Shown: positions 1 to 8,993 of the stretch, piece after piece
How the letters are laid out: each line of letters begins with the position of its first letter
How positions within the stretch are numbered: position 1 is the stretch's first letter
Notes under the pieces: generated by a model
Told to the model about the DNA's origin: nothing
Database searches by the model: none
Seen by the model: only the letters and a program-made list of their open reading frames with translations
Assembly (NCBI GenBank): GCA_036785705.1
Contig: JAWUZG010001059.1
Span: forward strand, 1 to 64,000
Source: Acanthornis magna
Lineage: Eukaryota; Chordata; Aves; Passeriformes; Acanthizidae
Length of the DNA stretch: 64,000 nt
Reading direction: 5' to 3'
Position numbers and translations under genes: made by a program

Positions 1-67
1 CAGCACCAGCTTCTTCTCTTCTTCTGTTCTGAGGCACAGATCCTTTTCCTCCAGAGACAGAATCAGC
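1..67 (-). CDS. Exon E2, partial at the window start
   Basis: The 5' 67 bases of E2, cut by the left window edge. The acceptor CTTCTAG lies just above base 67 on the minus strand. The visible frame begins LILSLEEKDLCLRTEEE, following E1 of copy 1 in phase 2. Confidence 0.72.
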
Positions 68-1253
68 CTAGAAGAGAAGCATGCAATTCATTACTAAATG
101 GTGCCGCATTTTATAAACTCGGAGCACTTGCACCACCTCAGGGAAAACTGCTCTGTCTGATGGAGTTTGTCTAAACAACTTGGCTGTTTGTTGCCCCTGC
201 GCTCACAGCCCAGCATGTGCCCACTCTGCTTTTATTCATGAAAGAATGGGGAGTTCCTGCCTACACGACCTGCCTTCTTCTTAAGGTGGGAATGTGAATA
301 CAGACCTAACAAAGCCTTGCAGTGAAGACAGTAGGGGAGAGGAACAATTCTCTTCTGACTAACCAGGCTCCAAGGGCAGAAGCTTTGGTCAACACGGAAG
401 AGACATTTTCCTTGCCCCATCTTGTATATCCAGGTAGGAAAATCAGCACCCGACAGCCAGGGGATCTCTGGCAAGTTCCCTAAGATTTACCAGCACCCAT
501 CCTTCTTTCAGCTGGAGAGAAACAAAGGCCAACAGCAGAAGTGGCGACAGAGGCTTGGAGCACAACCTGATGGAAGATGCAGAAACCTCCAGGCGAGCAA
601 GAGTGCCCTGCCCTTTCTTTCTCTTCTGCTTGCAAGAAGAATCCTGCAACACTGAAGAGTGGCAGGACTTGAGCAGCTGGAGGAGCCCCCTAACCTTGGT
701 CTTGTTTCTTGCATTCTATGCACAGTCAGTAACGCCTGTGCACTGTGGAGGCTGGCAGGGACCCTGCTCGACCCTTTCCAGGCACCCAGGGCCATTGGAT
801 GAGGAACGATGCAACAGAGACCTTCTTGTTTCTTGGCTGCCTCCGAGGAGAATCTGCCTTAGATCAGAAATCAGGGCCTTAAGATGGTTCTGCCAAGCAA
901 AGGCATCACGATGCCAGAGCTGATCCGGATCTCAAAAACTTCAGGGACCCAAGGTGGAGCTGATGGATGTGTCCAGCCCCTTACGTTGCAGCTGGGACAG
1001 TGTTAACACACCCACCTAACAACACAACACCTCCCCAGAGGGAAAGAGCTACCCCAAAAGCCTTTGTCTTCGGAGAAAACTGTATCGGAAGGCTTAAAAA
1101 AAGAAGAAAATGAAACACAACATCCAGAAAACGAGACGTACCTGCAGGGAGAGTTCAGAACTCTGCCACTTAGGAAATGCTGCCAGAGCCCCTGGCAGGT
1201 GCAAAGAGGGAATCCGTTCCTCACAATGCAGAGTCCCACAGGCTTTCATTTAC
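68..1253 (-). other. Presumed intron between E1 and E2 (copy 1)
   Basis: About 1.19 kb from the E1 donor to the E2 acceptor. A plus-strand TTTATT at 231-236 gives AATAAA on the minus strand, a possible poly(A) signal that would have to be ignored for E2 to be included. A strong minus-strand acceptor-like site (TTTGTTTCTCTCCAG) lies near 515, followed by only a short open stretch (LKEGWVL). I see no convincing exon. The same layout recurs in every unit. Confidence 0.5.
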
Positions 1254-1534
1254 CTGGCGTTTTCCCTCTCTAGGGCGTTCAAGGAAGTCTGACATTCTGA
1301 ATTTTGGCGCGCTACATCTTCCCATTGATTCCTTTCCCTGTCCAGCTTCTGCAGTTTCCCTTGCAGCTCCTTGTTCTGATTTTCTGCCTCCTCCAGCATC
1401 TTCCAGATATGCTGCGCCTCCAGCGCTTTCTGAACGGACTGCTCCTGGGCATCCCTCACATCTTGCTGAGCTCTCTGGACAATGGTTTCCTGCCACTCCC
1501 TGGAGGCTGCCAGCTGAGATGTCAACTCTCCCAC
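1254..1534 (-). CDS. Exon E1, copy 1: coiled-coil segment of a CEP250/rootletin-like protein
   Basis: This 281-bp exon encodes 93 residues plus two bases. It follows a TTTGACTTGAG acceptor preceded by a pyrimidine-rich tract and ends at an AG|GTAAATG donor. The sequence is strongly helical and charged, with Leu/Ile/Val heptad spacing (for example KLDRERNQWEDVARQN) and no Pro, typical of a long parallel coiled coil. The intron is phase 2 and matches the phase-2 start of E2, so NALEREN-AR runs into LILSLEEKD. CEP250 (C-Nap1) and rootletin are centrosome or ciliary-rootlet linker proteins; this assignment rests on general resemblance, and another long coiled-coil family is possible. This copy has the Ala allele (LEAQHIW). 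No initiator Met exon was found. Confidence 0.72.
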
Positions 1535-1879
1535 CTCAAGTCAAAGAGAACAAAGCAGTCAGAGGCTACAGCCACAGCCTGTCACTGTCAGCCACAGCAG
1601 AGGCTGTGAGGAATGGCAGAGGCCAACTTTGCATTCCTCCCTGTTCTGAGAGGACCAGATTTGCAATGGATATGGACAAATTATTTCAAAACTCAAGTGG
1701 CTCATGAAGGCCACCCGAAAAAGCTCCGCACAACCAAGGCTAGCAGGAAGAGGCCGGCAGAAATCCGTGCTGATGGTTGTCCAAGGCCTTGGGTCCATTG
1801 GCCCTACGGATATTGGCATTTGGGCACTGCTCCTGCCAAGGCCTCTTGGATATTGGCCCTGCAGCCACCAGTAGGCCCC

Positions 1880-2320
1880 AGTGTAAACCAGCAAGTGCCT
1901 GCCTCCCTTGCAGCCCTAATGTCTCCCTGCATCTTCCAGTAATGCCCAGTATAAACCAGGACTGACCAGTATAGATCGGCAACCATCCCCCTATCAGCCC
2001 AAAAGCCTTCTTGCACTCACCAGCATGGCCCACTACAAACCTGTAGGGACCAGGAAGGCCCAGCAACCATGCCCCTTTTCCAGCCCGAAAACCAGCCTGC
2101 ACCCACTAACAGAAACTAGTATGCATCTGCATCCATCCCCCTTCCCAGCTCTAGACGCCCATACAGACACCAGTGTGAATCAGTAACCACCCACCTACCA
2201 GGCATCAATCACCCTTCCCCGAGCCCAGTAAACTGGTATGGTCCAGTATGAACCAATATACAATGTCCCTTTCCCCTCTAAGCCCCGTGCAGCCACCAGG
2301 ATGGACCAGTCCAGCCCAGA
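1880..2320. repeat. Degenerate minisatellite with a 'ccagtat-aacca' motif
   Basis: Variants of CAGTATAAACCAG, CAGTGTAAACCAG, CAGTGTGAATCAG and CAGTATGAACCA recur. Between them lie C-rich blocks led by a 'caaccatcccc'-like motif at about 1980, 2064, 2131 and 2186, spaced 84, 67 and 55 bp. This looks like an old tandem repeat whose units have drifted in sequence and length. Equivalent blocks are at 9620-10060, 17361-17801, 25101-25541, 32842-33282, 40583-41023, 48324-48764 and 56064-56504, with a partial one from 63804. The TATAAA at 2434 belongs to the same motif family, so it may be a repeat remnant rather than a true TATA box. Confidence 0.55.
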
Positions 2321-2325
2321 GCTCA

Positions 2326-2715
2326 CTTGGGGGGGCCTCGACCTGAAGGGGCAGGGGGGTAGGCGTGCGGGGTGATGGGGCGGCGGGGGGGGGGGGTGGG
2401 TAGGAGCTCCTCCACCTGGCGAGTAGAAAGCAGTATAAACCACTCCGGACTGGGGCAGGTGGGGAAAATTCAGAGTCACAAGGAGCCACCGGCAGAGAGG
2501 CAGCGGAGAGCCGGGAGCGACGGCTGACGCTGCGGCGCGGGAGAAGTTCCCGCCTCAGCTGAACTCCCTCCTCGTTGATTGACAAGTGGGGGCCGGCTCG
2601 CGCCCAAACGGCGGGCGGGGAAAAGTCCCCTCAGGGATTGGCTGGGCGGGGCGGGGGCAGGGCGCGAGCTCTTCCCGCCTCAGCCCAAGTCCCCTCAGGG
2701 ACTGGCTGGGCGGGT
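2326..2715. promoter_or_regulatory. CpG-rich, G-run-rich promoter-like block, copy 1
   Basis: This is the only strongly CpG-dense part of the unit. It starts with G-runs (2329-2400) that include an uninterrupted run of 12 G. A TATAAA lies at 2434-2439 on the plus strand. An inverted CCAAT box (ATTGG at 2637-2641) abuts overlapping GC boxes (GGGCGGGGCGGGGG, about 2645-2658). A 28-bp element (AAGTCCCCTCAGGGAYTGGC, then TGGGCGGG) occurs twice, at 2623 and 2687, and TTCCCGCCTCAG also occurs twice. It sits about 0.8 kb upstream of minus-strand E1, so it could drive E1-E5 leftwards, a plus-strand transcript, or both. No transcription start is proven. Confidence 0.5.
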
Positions 2716-3070
2716 ACCCAAAACGATTGAAAAAGGGCCGAAACCTCCTGGAAATGTCAACAAAACTGAGGAAAATGGCATAAATTTGAATAAGTAGGAA
2801 AGATTTAAGGCTATCTTGAAGTTACATTGAAGCAATGGAGGGTGGGAAAGGCAGATTGTGCACAAAAATGTGTCAAAACCAAGGAAAAGCTCCAAAAGCC
2901 CTTCAAAAATCCCCTGAAATTAAGTAGAACTGAGTAGAAACATTATAAATACGAATAAATAAAAAGAAATTAAAGGCCTATTTGGCATATATTAAATGGG
3001 GAGGTGTAAAATGGGACTTTGGGTGCTAAAATGTCACAAGGAAGCGCTACAAACCCCCAAGCACCAAATT
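2716..3070. other. AT-rich stretch beside the promoter-like block (copy 1)
   Basis: Base composition switches abruptly from CpG-rich to A-rich. Overlapping AATAAA motifs occur on the plus strand at 2954-2963. No gene or known mobile-element signature is recognised. The stretch recurs in each unit; copy 8 has a private G-to-A in it. Confidence 0.45.
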
Positions 3071-3507
3071 GCCCTCATGCCTGGACTGGCTGCCCAGCAG
3101 CTCGAGTAGAAGAGTCCTCGACTTGCTCAGGGAAGCAGCAGCAGCCCTCCTGCTGAGGCACAGCCTGTGGAGAAAGGGGACAGTGGCCCCAGTGTGTGCT
3201 TGGGCTATCAGAGCTGGGTTGATAAATCCTGTCAGAAGTCTCTCTACTACGCCTGTGATGGCTGAGGGTATGTGGGAAGGCTTTGCCAGCCATGAACTGG
3301 ACTTGTGTATCATCTGAGCTATGTTCAGGGTCATTCTGGGAGCCTCTTCCTTTCCCCTTCCCCAAGGGCAGAGTGTTGGTGAGGGCTGGACTTGGAGGCT
3401 GTGTCTGCCCCGACAGCCGCTACCGTGGGGCTGCAGATGCTCCTGCCAGCGCGGGCTTGTCTGAGCCGGTCCTCGTGCCTCAGTCACAGCTGGCCTGAGA
3501 CCGACAG

Positions 3508-3717
3508 CACTGGCAGAACTACACTGAGAGCTGTGCAAGGAGCAGGCAGGAGCTGTCAGACCTTCACCAGGAGCACAGCTTTGCGGCTGTGCTCAAGGAG
3601 CCCAAAGCTGCTGTGCTGGAAGCAGGGATTCGAAGCTGCATCACTCTCTGCACCTTCACTTGGCAGTGACATCCCTGGACCGTCAGTCTCTGCAGAGACA
3701 GGCCCTGGAGAAGGCAG
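3508..3717 (+). pseudogene. Plus-strand coiled-coil exon relic with a frameshift, copy 1
   Basis: On the strand opposite E1-E5, a segment bounded by an ACCGACAG acceptor-like site and a GGCAG|GTGCAG donor-like site reads as coiled coil in two frames. The first part (RQELSDLHQEHSFAAVLKEP, then AAVLEAG) is in one frame. From 3633 the second part (KLHHSLHLHLAVTSLDRQS, then LQRQALEK) is in another. One lost base, or two gained, near 3625-3632 would account for the break. Heptad-like Leu spacing and DRQSLQRQALEK look like the same protein class as the minus-strand exons, but the segment does not match them directly. I read it as an inverted relic of a related gene or of another part of the same gene. 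Confidence 0.5.
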
Positions 3718-4490
3718 GTGCAGCTCTTCTCTTCCCCCGCGGAGGATTTGTGCCCTGCTCAGAAACCAGTTCCCATCCAATGGGGCACAAAAATCTTCCC
3801 GAGGACACGGACCAATGCTCTTTAAGATGAGGGTGAAAAATACCTGCCAAAACTTTCCCAAGCAGCCCCATTTGGTTCTTGAAGATCTGTTCCAAGCAAG
3901 GAATGTTTGATGTAAGAGCAAGACTTTTCTTCTGCCTACAAGACCTATTGATATATTGCCAAATAGAGAGCAGAGAAAAAAAAATACACTCGTGGCTGTC
4001 TCCGGATCCTTAATCTATTTGATGAGCCTTAAACACTGCGACTCAGCATTTCTCTGTAGCAATTTGAAAGGACCCTGAAACACCATTTTGCCTCTTTGTG
4101 TGGCTGTTCTAAACGCAACGCTTTACTTTCCATGAACGTTTGTAAGCACCAAGAACCTTTTGAGGATTTTTTCGTCCATCTCCCCTTTGACAGGGAAGAC
4201 AGAAGAACTCCTGCGACTCAGGAACTAAGCGCATCCCTAAAGAGAATGCTGAGCCTTAAAACCGATGCTGTCTGGAGCAGCAACTTTGAACTCATGGTAT
4301 GAGCCAGGTCCCTGCCCAGCTGCCCAGCAGCAGGGCTGTGGGGACGCAGGGGTGGCGGTGCAGCTGCCGGGGCCAGCTGGGAGCTGGGATGGGGGCAGAG
4401 CCAGGGGAGGGCCTCTCCAACAGCCCCTGGAATGTTGGGCTTTGCACCCTAGCAACCGTCAACCGCCCGTGGAATGTTGGTGATGTTCTG
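3718..4490. other. Spacer with no recognised gene (copy 1)
   Basis: Contains an A-run (about 3977-3984) and short GC-rich patches after 4300. Open frames are short and unconvincing on both strands. Copies 3 and 4 share a C-to-G near offset 4235, and copy 8 has a private G-to-A close by. Confidence 0.4.
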
Positions 4491-4646
4491 CCCTCGCTCC
4501 AAAACTCTGCTCAGTTTAGTCCATCGCTCTGCTCACCTGCTCCATATTCCTTTCCACTCCAAATCCAACCCACCACGTGATGCCTCCCCTTGCGTGGGCA
4601 CGGCAGAAGCTTTGGGCAAGGAGCTGATCTGAACAGCAAGCTCCTG
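4491..4646. repeat. Internal duplication, member A
   Basis: About 156 bp that closely resembles member B at 5838-6007, from 'tccaaaactctgctcagttt' through a CACGTG E-box (4574-4579) to 'gaacagcaagctcctg'. The two members sit in the same orientation about 1.35 kb apart, on either side of E5 and E4, and differ by substitutions and small indels. They are much more diverged than the 7.74-kb units are from each other, so this duplication is older than the array. Member A recurs at 12232, 19973, 27712, 35453, 43194, 50935 and 58675. Confidence 0.8.
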
Positions 4647-5075
4647 CGCAGCCAGCCCACGGGCAGGGAGCAAACTCTCCCTCTGCCAAACTTCCGAGCA
4701 TTCCACACAGGAGCAGAGCACAATGTGGGCAACAAAGCCCAGTGGCAGAATGAGCCTTCAAGCACTGCTGAGGCCTTGAAACTCCTCCAACTCTTCTTTG
4801 CTGACACCACAGCCTTGTGGCTGCGGGGCTGGCTGCCGGCAGAGAGGCAGCTGCTCCCGCCTCCTCTCGCTTTGCAGCGGACACAGGCACAGCAGCTCCG
4901 GCACGGAGCTCTCTGTCCGCGCGGGAGCGGAGGTGATGCCAGCCCTGGGAGCAGCGCTCAGGGCTCACCTGGCCTGGGCAACACAGCTCGGCTCACAGCT
5001 GCTCCTCTGCTTTCTGACAGACATGTGCTTTGCCAAGGGCTGTGTTCCTCCCACCAAGGAGGAGTCTGTTCTCAC

Positions 5076-5189
5076 CTGTCCAGAAGTCAACCTGCTGTGC
5101 TGGGCAGACTGGGGGACATCCAACCTCATGCTGTCCGAGATGTCAAATGTCCCAAATATTTTCTTGACACTCCTCCCTTCTTGTTGCAC
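5076..5189 (-). CDS. Candidate exon E5, copy 1
   Basis: This is a possible 114-bp (38-codon) phase 0/0 exon. Its acceptor is good (CTTTTCTCCTATCCAACGTGCAG, a long pyrimidine run) and its donor is good (GGACAG|GTGAGAAC). The encoded peptide, VQQEGRSVKKIFGTFDIS then SMRLDVPQSAQHSRLTSGQ, is not coiled-coil and I do not recognise it. Copies 1 and 7 have a T in place of C inside the pyrimidine run relative to the others, which should not matter for splicing. A short further segment at 4974-5018 has splice-like edges but an in-frame TGA after KAEEQL. It could be a terminal exon or a relic. Confidence 0.27.
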
Positions 5190-5581
5190 CTGCACGTTGG
5201 ATAGGAGAAAAGGTTAGAGAAACCTGTCCGCAAACACGGAGCAAAAGGACCTCTGGACATGCAGGCAAGGACATCTCTGCTCAGAGACCCTGAATTGCTG
5301 CAGACAACACTGGGGCCAAAAAGCTCTTGCTGGGGGCTGCGCAAGAGAGGCCAGTGCGTGTCTGGAGACACGGGGCCAGGGAGGGAGGCAGCGGAGCGCA
5401 GGTGCCTTTGTGAAAGCCATGGGCTGCCACAAGGGAGAGAACAAAGCAAGGGTTGCGCCCACAGCAGGGACAGGGAGAGGGAAGGAAACAAGCAGAGGAC
5501 TCCAAAGCGCTGCCTGGGCAAACGCGTGTCGTGTTGCAGAGGAGCCCGAGGCTTTGCAGAGGCAGCAAAAGCCCACTTTAC

Positions 5582-5722
5582 CTGCTCGCCAGCTCTCCGG
5601 GGCTTAGTGTTTAATTCAGCCTTCTCTTTCATGTCCTTTGGTGATGTTGCACCCCAATCCTGCAGACATTCCGCGCCTTTCCTTGAGTGCTCTGACAGCC
5701 ACTTCCCTTCTGCTCCAACAGC
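5582..5722 (-). CDS. Candidate exon E4, copy 1
   Basis: This is a possible 141-bp (47-codon) phase 0/0 exon between an ATACTCAGCAG acceptor and a GAGCAG|GTAAAG donor. The open frame runs from AVGAEGKWLSEHSRKG to DMKEKAELNTKPRRAGEQ. The acceptor tract is weak. A shorter 78-bp exon beginning at DWGATSPKD, after an ATGTCTGCAG acceptor, is equally possible and keeps the same frame. The Lys/Glu-rich second half would suit a coil, while the first half is nondescript. It lies about 0.5 kb downstream of E3. The evidence is splice-signal geometry and an open frame in all eight copies; near-identity of the copies makes that weak. Confidence 0.35.
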
Positions 5723-5837
5723 CTGCTGAGTATTCAGAGAGATGAGTCCCCTATTTTAAACACCGCAAGAGCTGTCCCTGAGAAATCTCTGTCCCGGGAA
5801 CCATTCTCAAAGCACCAGCAGGGCAGCTGCTGTTCAG

Positions 5838-6007
5838 CCCTCGGTCCAAAACTCTGCTCAGTTTAGTCCATTGCTCTGCTCACCTGCTCCATTCCTCTCC
5901 CTGCCAAATCCAACCCCCCACGTGTTGCCTCCCCTTGCGTGGGTACGGCAGAAGCAGCTCCCCATGGCCAGCTTCGGGCCAGGAGCTGATTTGAACAGCA
6001 AGCTCCT
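5838..6007. repeat. Internal duplication, member B
   Basis: About 170 bp paired with member A. It lies in the presumed E3-E4 intron. It keeps the CACGTG E-box (5919-5924) and a minus-strand CAG|GAGCTTGCTGTT... CAG|GTGAGCAG pair that mimics an exon (QELAVQISS) but carries no convincing coil beyond that. Member B recurs at 13579, 21318, 29059, 36800, 44541, 52282 and 60022. Confidence 0.8.
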
Positions 6008-6238
6008 GAGCTGTGTCAGCTGTTACGGGCGTGCCCCGGATCATTCTGGCTGTCAATGGTCTCTGTCTCTGCCTGGAGCCAGGCACACAGACATGGCTGC
6101 TGCTTGCAGCCTGGGCTGCTTTTCCTAAGAGGGCCTGGACTTTCAGGGACATACATTCATTCCCACCCCTTTCTGGGAACCATCATTGGAATCATTGAGA
6201 GACGTTGCAGTGGACTGAAGAGCAATGCCAGTGCCTAC

Positions 6239-6504
6239 CTTGAGAAATGCCTTTCCCTTCAGGACGTCCAAGTGCTTCTTCAGACGCCCATTGGAAGTTT
6301 CACTCTTAGTCAGGGCAGCACTCAGGACCTGAGCTTTCCCTCTCCATTCCTTCACAGCAGCACCATGCTCCAGCTCTTCTTGCATGCCTTCCCTCTCCAC
6401 TTCCAAGTGCTGGGGTCCTTCCTTCTTTTTTGAACATCAGGTGCATGCATTTTGTTTTCCTTTTCCAGATTTCTCATCTGCCCCAGGTACAATTCCCATT
6501 CATG
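6239..6504 (-). pseudogene. Exon E3, copy 1: frameshifted by a one-base deletion
   Basis: Elsewhere this exon is 267 bp. Here the A-run encoding the Lys stretch after APDVQ has lost one base (six T on the plus strand, about 6426-6431), so the frame breaks about a quarter of the way into the exon. The remaining part (VEREGMQEELEHGAAV) is intact but out of frame. The change sits in a homopolymer, so an assembly or sequencing error must be considered. Confidence 0.7.
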
Positions 6505-7647
6505 CTGCCAAAACAAGGCAGAAAAAGGGTCACTCATTCCAGCTCTGGGTTTGCTTTCCATCCCAGATCTGGACTCCTGCCCCAGGGGCTGGCACAGACT
6601 GCCCCTCTCTCCCTGCCTCTCGGGATGCTGCAGACCTTTGCTGGGCCCCCCCTGCCTTGACACAGTGTCTTTCCCAGCTCACCCAGCCCATCTCAGCATC
6701 CTTTCTGCTCTTCCCCGACCTCTTGCAGCTCCACTCGAGTGCTCCTTTGGGGAGGAGCTGCCAAAACTGCAGACAGCATTTCAATCCTCCCTAAGCACGA
6801 TTTAGGCAGCGCCGTGAGGATGTGCTCCCCATCAGGGAGAAAGGGAAGAGTAAACAAACTCGACATTTCATTCCCTGCGTTTGGAGTAACAGGAGTGGTT
6901 TTCAACCTCTCCTGTGTGGAGTTTCCCTGGCTCCATCCCCGAGAGCCCCACTGTCCTCTCTTGAAGCAGCAATGGCCAGATCAGTCTGTCATTCTCTGCT
7001 GGCACTCAGGACAAGTTCTCCCCTTGCAGGGACACGTCCTTATCTGGATCAGCACTTTGCTTTTCTCTCTTTTCTCCCCACTGGCTGCTCTCAGATGGCC
7101 AAGGCCAAACACCTTTCTATTAACAGAAAACTTGGTCTTCTCCCCCCTTGTCCCAGGGCCAGATATTTAGAAATCTGAACATGGGTTTGGACACGAGGAA
7201 TTGCCCAAACCATGCAATGGCCATAAAGACAAGTGTGGACATTGAGAACTAAAGCCACTCGGGAACAAAACTCCAGCATGGAGGAAAATCAGCAGCCTCA
7301 ACCCTAACTGGGCTTGACAGGATGACGTCATGTTTCCCTCCTTCTTCAGAAGAATGCAATCAGAAAATCTAAACTGGAAGAAGGTGCTCCTTAGAAACAT
7401 TAACACAAGGTCTAAACATAGGTAAGAAATGGCCCTTTGTGGCATCAGTTGGGACCCAGGAGAAAATGGAGGAAACATCGGAGGCAGCAGCAGACACCAG
7501 ATCCAGCCTTGGCCTCAGGGTGCAGCAGCAGCCCCGGGCAGGACACGGCAGCAGTGGAGGCTGCTGGGAGCAGACAGCAGTCGGGGCCTCCAAGCCGAAG
7601 GTGGTGTTGCGTGCCCCCGGAGAAGAGGATGCCAGGGCACAGGCTAC
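6505..7647 (-). other. Presumed intron between E2 and E3 (copy 1)
   Basis: About 1.14 kb. It holds a perfect CRE palindrome and no convincing exon on either strand. The interval recurs in every unit with few changes; copies 3 and 6 share an A-to-G near its low-coordinate end. Confidence 0.5.
7323..7330. promoter_or_regulatory. Perfect CRE palindrome TGACGTCA
   Basis: The full CREB/ATF consensus is present, though it lies in a presumed intron rather than in the CpG-rich block. It recurs at 15065, 22804, 30545, 38286, 46027, 53768 and 61508. A chance 8-mer is possible. Confidence 0.3.
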
Positions 7648-7807
7648 CTGCATGTTGAGCTCTTGCAGTTCCCTTCTGTGCTCGGAGTGGAGCAGCTTGG
7701 CCTCCTGAAGAGCAGAATGAAGGTGACGCACCTGGTTATTCAGCACCAGCTTCTTCTCTTCTTCTGTTCTGAGGCACAGATCCTTTTCCTCCAGAGACAG
7801 AATCAGC
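7648..7807 (-). CDS. Exon E2: coiled-coil segment joined in phase to E1 of copy 2
   Basis: This 160-bp exon is one base plus 53 codons. It follows a TTCTCTTCTAG acceptor and ends at LNMQ with a CAG|GTAGCC donor in phase 0. The peptide is rich in Leu/Glu/Lys/Gln with heptad spacing (VLNNQVRHLHSALQEAK, RRELQELNMQ), so the coil of E1 continues without a break. The intron from E1 of copy 2 (9274-8994) is about 1.2 kb. The assignment to the CEP250/rootletin group is by resemblance only. The joining phase and the absence of internal stops in every copy are the main evidence that this is a real exon. Confidence 0.72.
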
Positions 7808-8993
7808 CTAGAAGAGAAGCATGCAATTCATTACTAAATGGTGCCGCATTTTATAAACTCGGAGCACTTGCACCACCTCAGGGAAAACTGCTCTGTCTGA
7901 TGGAGTTTGTCTAAACAACTTGGCTGTTTGTTGCCCCTGCGCTCACAGCCCAGCATGTGCCCACTCTGCTTTTATTCATGAAAGAATGGGGAGTTCCTGC
8001 CTACACGACCTGCCTTCTTCTTAAGGTGGGAATGTGAATACAGACCTAACAAAGCCTTGCAGTGAAGACAGTAGGGGAGAGGAACAATTCTCTTCTGACT
8101 AACCAGGCTCCAAGGGCAGAAGCTTTGGTCAACACGGAAGAGACATTTTCCTTGCCCCATCTTGTATATCCAGGTAGGAAAATCAGCACCCGACAGCCAG
8201 GGGATCTCTGGCAAGTTCCCTAAGATTTACCAGCACCCATCCTTCTTTCAGCTGGAGAGAAACAAAGGCCAACAGCAGAAGTGGCGACAGAGGCTTGGAG
8301 CACAACCTGATGGAAGATGCAGAAACCTCCAGGCGAGCAAGAGTGCCCTGCCCTTTCTTTCTCTTCTGCTTGCAAGAAGAATCCTGCAACACTGAAGAGT
8401 GGCAGGACTTGAGCAGCTGGAGGAGCCCCCTAACCTTGGTCTTGTTTCTTGCATTCTATGCACAGTCAGTAACGCCTGTGCACTGTGGAGGCTGGCAGGG
8501 ACCCTGCTCGACCCTTTCCAGGCACCCAGGGCCATTGGATGAGGAACGATGCAACAGAGACCTTCTTGTTTCTTGGCTGCCTCCGAGGAGAATCTGCCTT
8601 AGATCAGAAATCAGGGCCTTAAGATGGTTCTGCCAAGCAAAGGCATCACGATGCCAGAGCTGATCCGGATCTCAAAAACTTCAGGGACCCAAGGTGGAGC
8701 TGATGGATGTGTCCAGCCCCTTACGTTGCAGCTGGGACAGTGTTAACACACCCACCTAACAACACAACACCTCCCCAGAGGGAAAGAGCTACCCCAAAAG
8801 CCTTTGTCTTCGGAGAAAACTGTATCGGAAGGCTTAAAAAAAGAAGAAAATGAAACACAACATCCAGAAAACGAGACGTACCTGCAGGGAGAGTTCAGAA
8901 CTCTGCCACTTAGGAAATGCTGCCAGAGCCCCTGGCAGGTGCAAAGAGGGAATCCGTTCCTCACAATGCAGAGTCCCACAGGCTTTCATTTAC

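Larger units (their letters stand above)
1..7740. repeat. Array unit, copy 1 (7740 bp)
   Basis: First copy. It is one base shorter than the commonest length because the T-run at about 6426-6431 has six T instead of seven, which frameshifts exon E3. It shares with copy 7 a TAG where other copies have TGG near 5202, on the plus strand just upstream of E5. Confidence 0.98.

Noticed and set aside
495..515. 21-bp micro-exon (LKEGWVL) after a strong acceptor in the E1-E2 intron
   Set aside because: E1 joins E2 perfectly in phase 2. Inserting this 21-bp segment would break up the continuous coil, and there is no supporting evidence.
1177..1707. 176-codon plus-strand open frame overlapping E1
   Set aside because: It is the antisense shadow of E1, whose minus-strand frame has splice sites and a coiled-coil pattern. 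The plus-strand translation is low-complexity Ser/Pro/Ala.
2205..2585. 126-codon minus-strand open frame in the CpG-rich block, considered as a first coding exon
   Set aside because: It starts at TTG, runs through the G-run as poly-Pro, and has no clear donor feeding into E1.
4516..4968. 150-codon minus-strand open frame downstream of E5
   Set aside because: It has Cys/Ala/Ser-rich composition, overlaps the internal duplication, and begins inside a donor-like GTGAGC. No family is recognised.
4974..5018. 45-bp segment reading KAEEQL-stop-AELCCPGQ between splice-like sites
   Set aside because: Too short to judge, and it has an in-frame TGA. It is mentioned under E5 as a possible terminal exon or relic but not listed separately.
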